Made by a program: the position numbers and the translations under genes
Shown: piece by piece, positions 1-7,128 of the stretch
How positions within the stretch are numbered: the first letter of the stretch is position 1
Layout: the number at the start of each line of letters is the position of its first letter
NCBI RefSeq assembly: GCF_021190915.1
Contig: NZ_JAIOAP010000008.1
Span: 1-64,000, forward strand
Length of the DNA: 64,000 nucleotides
From: Cohnella silvisoli
Lineage (GTDB): Bacteria > Bacillota > Bacilli > Paenibacillales > Paenibacillaceae
Reading direction: 5' to 3'
Notes under the pieces: model-generated
Database searches by the model: none
The model's input: only the letters and a program-made list of their open reading frames with translations
Told to the model about the DNA's origin: nothing

Positions 1-27
1 GTTCTTATGGGCTTATTTTGCTTTAAT

Positions 28-180
28 CGATGAAAAAAAGAGGGGGTGTATCTCCTGTAGGAGCGACAGCGTTTGCCTTTGGAATCGTGAAATCTCCTTG
101 TTACGAGTTTACCTATTCAGATTTCACAATTCCAACAGCAACCGGAAGGAGATACACCCCCGCAAAAACCATAATCGATA
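28..180. repeat. Imperfect long inverted repeat, MITE-like
   Basis: A 15-bp perfect inverted pair (42-56 and 147-161, core GGGGGTGTATCTCCT) encloses a second pair (81-95 and 119-133) that differs at one base. ATCGAT lies just outside both arms. The nested arms with an AT-richer centre look like a non-autonomous mobile element or a large RNA hairpin. The short open frame across it (30-302) has no ribosome binding site of note and its translation follows the palindrome, so I do not call it a gene. No flanking target duplication was identified. Confidence 0.55.
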
Positions 181-364
181 GAAACAGTAAGGAAGCTGCC
201 CATAAGCTTACTTATGAGACAGCCTCTTCTGCTTTCAGCGCGGAGTTCGGGGTTGTAGGTTCACATTTTGAACCTATTGGCGTTTTTGGTGCTCCGGTTT
301 AGATTGTAAATTCACTTTTTGAAGCTAATGTTGCTTTGGACTCTGCTGACGCGCCCGCCGTCAG

Positions 365-720
365 CCGAGGAGGAATAGTGCTAAAAAATCGAGTAATTCA
401 CGCGTGGAGGGGGAGCGGCGGCGGAATTGTGCTAAAAAATCGAGTAATTCACGCGTGGAGGGGGAGCGGCGGCGGAATTGTGCTAAAAAATCGAGTAATT
501 CATGCGTAAAGGGGCAGCGGAGGAGGAATTGTGCTAAAAAATCGAGTAATTCGCGCGTGGAGGGGGAGCGGCGGCGGAATTGTGCTAAAAAATCGAGTAA
601 TTCACGCGTGGAGGGGGTTCGGCGGCGGAATTGTGCTAAAAAATCGAGTAATTCATGCGTAAAGGGGCAACGGAGGAGGAATTGTGCTAAAAAATCGAGT
701 AATTCGCGCGTGGAGGGGCA
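365..720. repeat. 51-bp tandem repeat array, seven units
   Basis: The motif CTAAAAAATCGAGTAATTC recurs at 381, 432, 483, 534, 585, 636 and 687, always 51 bp apart. Three unit variants differ in the tail: ACGCGTGGAGGGGG, ATGCGTAAAGGGGC and GCGCGTGGAGG. From the second unit they run A-B-C-A-B-C, so a 153-bp block was itself duplicated. Because 51 is a multiple of three, an open frame (404-739) crosses the array and would encode a 17-residue repeat rich in Arg, Lys and Ser. It has no convincing ribosome binding site and is probably fortuitous. Confidence 0.9.
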
Positions 721-852
721 CCTCGCAAAAACGCCGTGAACGTGCTATTGGCCAATCCAATCCCACCCAACATTGACACTATTTGAATGGCAGGTCCCAT
801 CTTACTAAATAAAAAGATAACGGGTTTACAATCGATAGCCGATATGTTATTG

Positions 853-878
853 TTTATTTCGATAGTTATAGAAATATA
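853..878 (+). promoter_or_regulatory. Probable ArsR-family operator upstream of the regulator gene
   Basis: TTTATTTCGA (853-862) and TAGAAATATA (869-878) form an imperfect inverted repeat with a 6-bp spacer. The right half is identical to the right half of the perfect copy at 1200-1225, in front of the transporter gene. Two copies of one site, one before each gene of the pair, point to autoregulation plus control of the transporter by the ArsR-type protein between them. Confidence 0.6.
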
Positions 879-905
879 CACATTCGATGCCGAGGTGAGG
901 AGAAG

Positions 906-1187
906 ATGATCGAAGACAACGCGGATATCCATCAAGCGGTTAAAGTGTATAAGGCGCTAGGAGAACCGACAAGGCTGAAGATCGCCCTTCTGTTAACCGA
1001 GGAGAAAAATCTTTGCTGTTCCGACATCGGGGGCAAGCTTGAATCCGTAGCCGGCTCGACGCTGTCGCATCATCTGAAGCAGCTCACGGATTGCGGATTG
1101 CTGACTCTCCGTAAGGACGGTACGTATATTTACTATAGCGTAAACCGCGACATGGCACAGAAGTACGCGCCCTATTTGTTGGTGTAA
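906..1187 (+). CDS. ArsR/SmtB-family winged-helix repressor
   Basis: This 93-residue protein has the size and helix pattern of an ArsR-family dimeric DNA-binding repressor. An N-terminal helix runs into ALGEPTRLKIALLL, followed by the recognition region with STLSHHLKQLTDCGLL and a wing with KDGTYIYYSVN. A Cys pair (NLCCSD) sits where classical ArsR has its metal-binding ELCVCD, but the pattern is not canonical, so the inducer cannot be assigned. The start follows GAGGAGAAG. The next gene is a major-facilitator exporter, and matching inverted repeats precede both genes. The likely role is derepression of the exporter by a toxic ligand or metal. Confidence 0.88.
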   Translation: MIEDNADIHQAVKVYKALGEPTRLKIALLLTEEKNLCCSDIGGKLESVAGSTLSHHLKQLTDCGLLTLRKDGTYIYYSVNRDMAQKYAPYLLV

Positions 1188-1199
1188 TTTTTTTTAGAT

Positions 1200-1225
1200 T
1201 ATATTTCTATACATTTAGAAATATA
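1200..1225 (+). promoter_or_regulatory. Operator: perfect 10-bp inverted repeat
   Basis: TATATTTCTA and TAGAAATATA are perfect inverted halves separated by six bases, between the ArsR-type gene and the MFS gene. The imperfect copy at 853-878 has the same spacing. It is the likely binding site of the ArsR-type repressor and lies about 30 bp before the transporter start. Confidence 0.65.
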
Positions 1226-1256
1226 AAATCACTGGAAGAAGAAGGGATTTGAACGC

Positions 1257-2465
1257 ATGCCGAACTCATGGAAAATTTACATGCTGGCCATTGTCAGCTT
1301 TTTGGTCGGAACGTCGGAATACATTATCGCCGGCATTTTGGATATGGTCGCGAAGGACATGGGGGTGTCATTGGCCGCGGCTGGGCAGCTCATTACCGTA
1401 TTCTCGCTTGCTTATGCTTTCGGTACGCCGATTCTGTTGGTTTTGACGGCCAGAATGGAGCGAAGGAAGCTGATGATGGCTGCGCTCGGCGTATTTTTCA
1501 TCGGAAACATAATCGCGGTAACGTCATCGGGGTTTCTATCATTGATGGGCTCGAGGATCATATTGGCGCTTAGCACAGGGGTGTTCATAGTGGTCGCGTT
1601 AACGGTCGCGGCTAAGCTGGCGGAGCCAGGCAAGCAAGGTAGCGCCATAGCGACATTAGTCATGGGCTTCAGCACTTCATTAATCGTTGGCGTTCCCCTT
1701 GGAAGGGTTATTGCTTCGGCGTACGATTGGAAAGTTATTTTCGCGGGGATCGGCATTCTTGGACTGCTTGCCGTATTCGCCATCCTGCGTACGATACCTA
1801 AGTCGGAAGGGGAAGAGCCCGTTCCGATCGGCAAGCAGTTCGCGCTGCTGAAAAATCCTCGGATCGCCATCGCGTTGTCGATCACCTTTTTCTGGATTTT
1901 CGGTTACTCCATCGTCTACACCTATATTTCTCCGTTTCTGTTGACGATCACAGGCATGAGCGAGAGGGCCGTGAGCATCGGGTTGTTCGCATTCGGCGTC
2001 GCAAGTTTGATCGGTTCCAAGTTAGGCGGCTACAGCACGGATAAATGTGGGATACCGCGCACGTTGATCGGAGGGATGCTGCTTCACTCCGGGATTTTGT
2101 TCCTGTTATCCGCTTTTTCCCAATCGGCGGTGTTCATGTTCCCTTTACTTATGTTATGGGCATTCTCGGCTTGGTCATCTGGACCGACGCAGCAATACTA
2201 TTTGATGACCTTGTCGCCGGAAGCTTCCGGCATCATGCTGAGCTTGAATACCTCGGTTCTGCAGCTAGCCATGGCGGCTGGGGCCGGGATCGGCGGCGTC
2301 ATCGTCGAAAGCGTGTCGCTGTCGGCGGTCGGTTGGCTCGGGGCCGCTTTTGTAGCCGTTGCCGCTATTTTGGCTTCCGCGTCGTTCGGATTATCGCGAA
2401 GCCGATCCCGGATTGCCGAGCATAAATTACGGTTGGCGGGAGCGGATCCCGAAGCCTCTTCTTAA
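1257..2465 (+). CDS. MFS transporter, drug/sugar efflux type (DHA1-like)
   Basis: This 402-residue polytopic membrane protein has about twelve hydrophobic segments and an early GTSEYIIAGIL stretch typical of the AraJ/YdhP/PbuE group of major-facilitator exporters. The loop after segment 2 carries TARMERRKLM, resembling motif A (G-x-x-x-D-R-x-G-R). The start at 1257 follows GAAGAAGGG. An Arg/Ser/Glu-rich tail ends the protein. Its regulator and operator lie immediately upstream, so export of a compound sensed by the ArsR protein is the likely role. The substrate cannot be predicted. Confidence 0.88.
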   Translation: MPNSWKIYMLAIVSFLVGTSEYIIAGILDMVAKDMGVSLAAAGQLITVFSLAYAFGTPILLVLTARMERRKLMMAALGVFFIGNIIAVTSSGFLSLMGSRIILALSTGVFIVVALTVAAKLAEPGKQGSAIATLVMGFSTSLIVGVPLGRVIASAYDWKVIFAGIGILGLLAVFAILRTIPKSEGEEPVPIGKQFALLKNPRIAIALSITFFWIFGYSIVYTYISPFLLTITGMSERAVSIGLFAFGVASLIGSKLGGYSTDKCGIPRTLIGGMLLHSGILFLLSAFSQSAVFMFPLLMLWAFSAWSSGPTQQYYLMTLSPEASGIMLSLNTSVLQLAMAAGAGIGGVIVESVSLSAVGWLGAAFVAVAAILASASFGLSRSRSRIAEHKLRLAGADPEASS

Positions 2466-2486
2466 TATTAAGAACTGAAATCCATT

Positions 2487-2515
2487 AAACCCGATCGAAT
2501 AAGATCGGGTTTTTC
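2487..2515 (+). terminator. Intrinsic terminator after MFS gene
   Basis: AAACCCGATC and GATCGGGTTT form a perfect 10-bp stem with a 6-nt loop, followed by T residues. Confidence 0.85.
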
Positions 2516-2583
2516 CATTTTCCCGAAGGAGAAATTGTGCTACATTAAGAGTACTTTATGGATGGAATGGATGGGGAAGCTTC

Positions 2584-4467
2584 ATGAAACCGGACTTGCG
2601 CACGGCGCTAGCTCAAAGGCCCCGGGTCGGCGACGGTGCGATGGCTACTTACTTATATCAGCTCGGCTTGCCCGTAGGGGTTTCGTTCGAGGAGTTTAAT
2701 TTGCTTAAGCCTGACGTAATCGCCGACGTTCACCGCCAATACGCGGCAGCCGGAGCAGAAATAATTGAAACGAACACGTATTCCGCTCAGCATAATAAAT
2801 TGTCCAGATATGGTTTGGAGAAAAAAACCGAAGAAATTAACGCCGCAGGCGTCGCGATTGCCCGCAAGGCAGTCGGTAATGACGCTTACGTGGTTGGATC
2901 TATAGGAGCCGTTCGCGGAGGCGCCGGGAAGAACGTTAGAACAGCTATCGTGAAACGGGATTTCGAAGAGCAAGTTGGCATATTGCTTGCCTCTGGCGTA
3001 GACGGCTTATTGCTGGAAACTTTCTTTGATCTTGAAGAGCTTTCTTTGGCATTGGGAATTATTCGTAAAAAAAGCGACATCAGCGTCATTTGCCAGTTCG
3101 CGGTTGAGGATGCAGAGAGAACGCACGACGGCATTCCTCTAGCAGAAGCATTCCGGAGGCTCAAGGGTGAAGGCGCCGACGTTCTCGGCTTTAATTGCCG
3201 CAGCGGCCCTAATGGCATTCTTCGCGCGGTCGAGACGATCCCGAATGACTTGGGCTTGCCTTTAAGCGTGTTTCCTAATGCGGGAATACCGGACTATGTG
3301 GACGGTAAAGTGATCTATTCGGCAACGCCTGAGTATTTCGCCTCCTCAGCCATTAAATTCGCCGATGCGGGAGCACGGCTAATCGGCGGCTGCTGCGGCA
3401 CGACGCCGGAGCATATCGCGGCTATTGCCAATGCGCTGCAAAGCTACTCGCCGCTTGCGCAAGCTAAAGTCATTCCAAAAACATCAACCCAAACGTCAAC
3501 GGAAGTTATTGAAGCGAGTCCACGGAAGTCGGCAGCCGATTTGCCTCCGCAAGACGCGGAACCGAGCATCGTCGATCTAGTTCGCCAGCGGCATACGGTC
3601 ATCGTCGAATTGGATCCGCCGCGCGACCTCGATATTACGAAGTTCATGGCGGGCGCCCAAGCGTTGAAGGACGCCAAAGCCGACGCATTGACCATGGCGG
3701 ACAATTCGCTGGCCGTCACGAGAATGAGCAACATGGCTTTGGCCGCGCTGCTTAAAGAACGTGTTGGCATTCGCCCGCTCGCGCACATTGCTTGCCGCGA
3801 TCGCAATCTGATCGGCACGCAGTCCCACATGATGGGCTTTGACGCGCTCGGAATCGACCACGTACTGGCGGTTACCGGCGATCCGGCCAAGTTTGGCGAT
3901 CTGCCTGGCTCAAGCTCGGTCTACGATCTTAGTTCTTTTGAAATCATTCGCATGATCAAGCAGTTGAACGAGGGAGTGGCTTTCTCCGGCAAACCTCTGA
4001 AGCAGAAAGCCAAATTTATTATCGGCGCCGCTTTTAATCCCAACGTTAAACATTTGGACAAAGCGGTGCAAAGGCTGGAGCGCAAAATCTCGGCCGGTGC
4101 GGATTACATTATGACTCAGCCGGTGTATGACCCAGAGCTCATCGTACGAATCGCGGATATGACTAAACATTTGAGCATTCCGATATTCATCGGTATTTTC
4201 CCGCTCGCCAACGGCCGAAACGCGGAATACTTGCACAATGAAGTTCCGGGAATTCAGCTTTCCGATTCGGTTCGTCGGCGGATGAACGGTTTGGAGGGAC
4301 AGGCGGGACGCGCGGAAGGGATCAAAATCGCGGAAGAGCTGCTCGATGTCGCGATGGCCCATTTTAACGGAATCTATTTAATGACTCCTTTTATGGCCTA
4401 TGAAATGACAGTATCTCTGACCGAATACGTGAGAGAGAAAAGCAAGAGCAGTCCATCCGGCAAGTAA
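2584..4467 (+). CDS. yitJ: Bifunctional homocysteine S-methyltransferase / methylenetetrahydrofolate reductase
   Basis: This 627-residue two-domain enzyme matches B. subtilis YitJ. Residues 1-290 form the homocysteine-binding TIM barrel with its zinc ligands Cys205 (FNCRSG) and Cys270-Cys271 (GGCCGTTPEH). After a linker rich in Thr and Ser, residues from about 330 form a MetF-like FAD-dependent reductase. The fusion couples reduction of methylene-THF with methyl transfer to homocysteine in methionine synthesis. It has no cobalamin-binding domain. The gene stands alone after a terminator. No S-box riboswitch is visible in the short upstream gap, although B. subtilis yitJ has one. Confidence 0.93.
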   Translation: MKPDLRTALAQRPRVGDGAMATYLYQLGLPVGVSFEEFNLLKPDVIADVHRQYAAAGAEIIETNTYSAQHNKLSRYGLEKKTEEINAAGVAIARKAVGNDAYVVGSIGAVRGGAGKNVRTAIVKRDFEEQVGILLASGVDGLLLETFFDLEELSLALGIIRKKSDISVICQFAVEDAERTHDGIPLAEAFRRLKGEGADVLGFNCRSGPNGILRAVETIPNDLGLPLSVFPNAGIPDYVDGKVIYSATPEYFASSAIKFADAGARLIGGCCGTTPEHIAAIANALQSYSPLAQAKVIPKTSTQTSTEVIEASPRKSAADLPPQDAEPSIVDLVRQRHTVIVELDPPRDLDITKFMAGAQALKDAKADALTMADNSLAVTRMSNMALAALLKERVGIRPLAHIACRDRNLIGTQSHMMGFDALGIDHVLAVTGDPAKFGDLPGSSSVYDLSSFEIIRMIKQLNEGVAFSGKPLKQKAKFIIGAAFNPNVKHLDKAVQRLERKISAGADYIMTQPVYDPELIVRIADMTKHLSIPIFIGIFPLANGRNAEYLHNEVPGIQLSDSVRRRMNGLEGQAGRAEGIKIAEELLDVAMAHFNGIYLMTPFMAYEMTVSLTEYVREKSKSSPSGK

Positions 4468-4481
4468 CATGCCGCATCCTC

Positions 4482-4510
4482 TTGTCCCACCTGGGGATTT
4501 GAAGTACAAT
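4482..4510 (+). promoter_or_regulatory. Putative sigma-A promoter of the remA-gmk-rpoZ group
   Basis: TTGTCC (4482-4487) and TACAAT (4505-4510) are separated by 17 bp, about 140 bp before remA. Confidence 0.5.
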
Positions 4511-4649
4511 AAAGCAATAAATCGATAGAAGAAGAAATTAGGCATTTTCAAGCCTGCAGTATGCGGCGAACCGCTTTCGGAAACAATGAAGCGTAGTTCG
4601 GTTGCTCTCATGCTGTTTGGTAGGAATGACCGGAGGGAAAGTGTCAACC

Positions 4650-4910
4650 ATGGCGATCAAGCTGATTAATATCGGATTTGGCAATATCGTTTCAGCGAAT
4701 CGGATTATTTCCATCGTCAGCCCGGAATCGGCGCCGATTAAACGGATTATCCAAGAAGCGCGGGACCGGCACATGCTTATTGATGCCACTTACGGCCGCC
4801 GCACCCGAGCTGTTATTATTACCGACAGCGATCACGTTATTTTATCGGCTGTACAGCCGGAAACGGTTGCGCACCGGTTGTCTACTAAAGACGACGAACA
4901 CGATGAATGA
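4650..4910 (+). CDS. remA: Extracellular-matrix regulator RemA (DUF370)
   Basis: The 86-residue protein is nearly identical in pattern to B. subtilis RemA (YlzA): it begins [11 protein letters not shown] and contains [25 protein letters not shown] and [14 protein letters not shown]. RemA is a ring-forming DNA-binding protein that activates biofilm-matrix and osmoprotection genes. I chose ATG 4650 because family members begin at this point. The GTG at 4641 lies too close to the GGAGGG at 4632-4637. The gene is immediately upstream of gmk, the same arrangement as in Bacillus. Confidence 0.93.
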   Translation: MAIKLINIGFGNIVSANRIISIVSPESAPIKRIIQEARDRHMLIDATYGRRTRAVIITDSDHVILSAVQPETVAHRLSTKDDEHDE

Positions 4911-4923
4911 ATTGGGGAACACC

Positions 4924-5550
4924 ATGAACAGAGGTATATTATTCGTGCTTTCCGGTCCTTCCGGGGTTGGCAAAGGAACAGTGTGCGCAGCGTTGCGCCG
5001 TAAGCTTCCGCAATTAATCTATTCCGTATCCGCGACTACCCGATCTCCCCGGGCAGGCGAGCAGGACGGGATTAACTATTTTTTCAAATCGCGCGAGCAG
5101 TTTCGCCATATGATAGAAACAGACGCGCTTCTTGAGTATGCGGAGTACGTCGGCAACTATTATGGAACGCCGCGCGATTTCGTGGAGAAGACACTTTCCG
5201 AAGGTAAAGATATCATTCTTGAGATTGAAGTGCAGGGAGCTTTGAAGGTTAGGGAGAAATTTGCCGAAGGCGTGTTCATTTTCCTGATGCCGCCCTCCCT
5301 TAATGAATTGAAACAGAGAATCGTAGGCAGAGGGACGGAGTCCCAAGCGACGATAGACAATCGGCTGTCGGTAGCCGTGGAAGAGATGAATTTGCTTCAC
5401 CACTACGATTACGCTGTCGTCAATGACGAGATCGATCAGGCGTGTAACCGGATCAGCTCCATCATCACCGCGGAGCACTGCAAGCGGGAAAGATTTCTAG
5501 GCGAGCTGTTTCAGCAGCTTGAAGCCGTCAAAGCCGCCGATAACGTCTGA
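4924..5550 (+). CDS. gmk: Guanylate kinase
   Basis: Gmk phosphorylates GMP to GDP with ATP. The 208-residue protein opens with [11 protein letters not shown] and has the P-loop GPSGVGKGT near residues 11-19, [12 protein letters not shown] and the Y-F-F motif for GMP binding, [13 protein letters not shown], and the lid region with IVGRGTE. ATG 4924 gives the family's usual N terminus. An in-frame ATG at 4903 would add seven residues and is less likely. remA ends 13 bp upstream and rpoZ follows after 13 bp, so the three are probably co-transcribed. Confidence 0.95.
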   Translation: MNRGILFVLSGPSGVGKGTVCAALRRKLPQLIYSVSATTRSPRAGEQDGINYFFKSREQFRHMIETDALLEYAEYVGNYYGTPRDFVEKTLSEGKDIILEIEVQGALKVREKFAEGVFIFLMPPSLNELKQRIVGRGTESQATIDNRLSVAVEEMNLLHHYDYAVVNDEIDQACNRISSIITAEHCKRERFLGELFQQLEAVKAADNV

Positions 5551-5563
5551 AAGAGGTGATATC

Positions 5564-5782
5564 ATGTTATATCCATCCATTGATGAACTCGTTAAAAAAG
5601 TAGACAGCAAATATACGTTGGTCGTAGCTGCCTCTAAGAGAGCGCGTGCATTGCGCGAAGGCGTTATGTGCAACTTGGGAGCACCTAAATCCCACAAGTA
5701 TGTAGGCGTAGCGCTGGAAGAAATTTTCCACGAAGCGATTAAAGTCGAGCATCTGAAGACAAACACGTTAAACAGGGATTAG
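5564..5782 (+). CDS. rpoZ: RNA polymerase omega subunit
   Basis: The 72-residue small RNA polymerase subunit begins MLYPSIDELVKKVDSKYTLV and carries the conserved segment ASKRARALREG. Omega stabilises beta-prime during assembly. The start at 5564 follows AAGAGGTGAT with good spacing. gmk-rpoZ-coaBC-priA is the standard order in Firmicutes. A terminator follows. Confidence 0.95.
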   Translation: MLYPSIDELVKKVDSKYTLVVAASKRARALREGVMCNLGAPKSHKYVGVALEEIFHEAIKVEHLKTNTLNRD

Positions 5783-5814
5783 GCTTTTGAAATTGGATAA
5801 GTTCCAAAGGAAGG

Positions 5815-5839
5815 ACAACCCCTGCGGTTGTTTTTTTTC
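5815..5839 (+). terminator. Intrinsic terminator between rpoZ and coaBC
   Basis: ACAACC and GGTTGT flank a 5-nt loop and are followed by a run of T residues. The 6-bp stem suggests partial termination. Confidence 0.7.
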
Positions 5840-5868
5840 TAGCCGTTTTACTTGGAGGAGGGGAAACT

Positions 5869-7128
5869 ATGGACAAGCCGCTTAAGGGGAAAACAATTCT
5901 GTTAGGCGTAACGGGGGGGATTGCCGCCTATAAGGCAGCAACGTTATGCAGCCGCTTAGTTAGTCTGGGCGCTTCTGTTAGGGTGATTATGACTGAAGGG
6001 GCGACGCAATTCATTACTCCGCTAACTTTGCAGGTTCTAACTCGCAATTCCGTCGCAACGGACGTATTCGATGAACGCGATGCGACAGGGGTACAGCATA
6101 TCGACTTGGCGGATGCGGCGGATTTGGCCGTTATCGCTCCCGCAACCGCGAATATTTTATCGAAACTGGCAAACGGACTGGCCGATGATATGCTCAGCAC
6201 GACTTTACTGGCAACGACGGCCCCGCTATTAATTGCACCGGCTATGAACGTTCATATGTGGGAGCATCCCGCTGTTATAGATAATGTGAATAAGCTTGCC
6301 TCGCGCGGCGTCACTTTCGTGGAGCCGGGAACGGGGCAATTGGCATGCGGCTATGTAGGTAAAGGAAGACTTGCGGAGCCGGATGAAATCGTCGATGCCA
6401 TTACGGCGATGCTAGTCGGACCGAAGCCGTTGTCGGGGAAACGCGTGTTAGTGACAGCGGGGGGGACGGTGGAAAGAATCGATCCCGTCCGTTATATAAC
6501 GAATGATTCTTCCGGCAAAATGGGGTTTGCCATCGCGGAGGCCGCGCGGGATCGAGGGGCGGAAGTGACGCTCGTGTGCGGTAGAACGGATGGAGAAGCG
6601 CCTAATGGAGTTCATATCGTAAAGGTAAATTCCGCCAGGCAAATGTATGATGCCGTGATGGCGTCTGTTCCGAATATGGATTTTGTCGTTAAAGCGGCCG
6701 CGGTTGCCGACTATCGTCCGATGCATCAAGAAGCTCATAAAATGAAGAAGACTTCGGAGGCAATTACATTGGAGCTTGTTCGCAATCCCGATATTTTGCA
6801 GGCGATCGGGGACTGGAGAGCTATCCAGCCTGATAGCGGCAAACCGTTCGTCATCGGCTTTGCCGCGGAGACGATGGACGTAGAGAAGCATGCGCTCGAT
6901 AAATTGAATCGCAAGAAATGCGATCTTATCGTTGCCAACAACGTTGCCGAGTCTGGGGCCGGCTTCGGGACGGAGACGAATATCGTCAGCGTGTACGGGC
7001 CGCAGGGGCTTGTCGAACAAATTCCGCAAATGCCGAAGAGAGCCGTGGCGGAGCGACTGTGGGATTTGGCCGAAATCCGAATGAATGTCACGAACGCGCA
7101 GGGAGATGGGAAAGGGACGGCAGGATGA
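5869..7128 (+). CDS. coaBC: Bifunctional phosphopantothenoylcysteine decarboxylase / synthetase
   Basis: The 419-residue protein supplies two steps of coenzyme A synthesis. The N-terminal flavoprotein CoaC half has GVTGGIAAYKA, the PAMNVHMW motif and the ACGYVGKGRL substrate-clamp cysteine. The CoaB half begins near residue 187 with VTAGGTVERIDPVRYITN, a loop that binds CTP and phosphopantothenate. GGAGGAGGGG precedes the ATG. The stop overlaps the start of priA (ATGA), indicating translational coupling. Confidence 0.95.
   Translation: MDKPLKGKTILLGVTGGIAAYKAATLCSRLVSLGASVRVIMTEGATQFITPLTLQVLTRNSVATDVFDERDATGVQHIDLADAADLAVIAPATANILSKLANGLADDMLSTTLLATTAPLLIAPAMNVHMWEHPAVIDNVNKLASRGVTFVEPGTGQLACGYVGKGRLAEPDEIVDAITAMLVGPKPLSGKRVLVTAGGTVERIDPVRYITNDSSGKMGFAIAEAARDRGAEVTLVCGRTDGEAPNGVHIVKVNSARQMYDAVMASVPNMDFVVKAAAVADYRPMHQEAHKMKKTSEAITLELVRNPDILQAIGDWRAIQPDSGKPFVIGFAAETMDVEKHALDKLNRKKCDLIVANNVAESGAGFGTETNIVSVYGPQGLVEQIPQMPKRAVAERLWDLAEIRMNVTNAQGDGKGTAG

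Noticed and set aside
30..302. Open frame of 90 codons across the inverted repeat
   Set aside because: The translation follows the palindrome arms, the ribosome binding site is weak and no protein-like pattern is seen.
404..739. Open frame encoding a 17-residue repeat (EGERRRNCAKKSSNSRV)
   Set aside because: A repeat of 51 bp automatically keeps a frame open; no convincing ribosome binding site. Kept as a repeat, not a gene.
687..935. Reverse-strand frame with a hydrophobic-looking stretch (IQIVSMLGGIGL)
   Set aside because: No ribosome binding site; it runs out of the repeat array and overlaps the ArsR operator. Possibly a gene fragment but not supportable.
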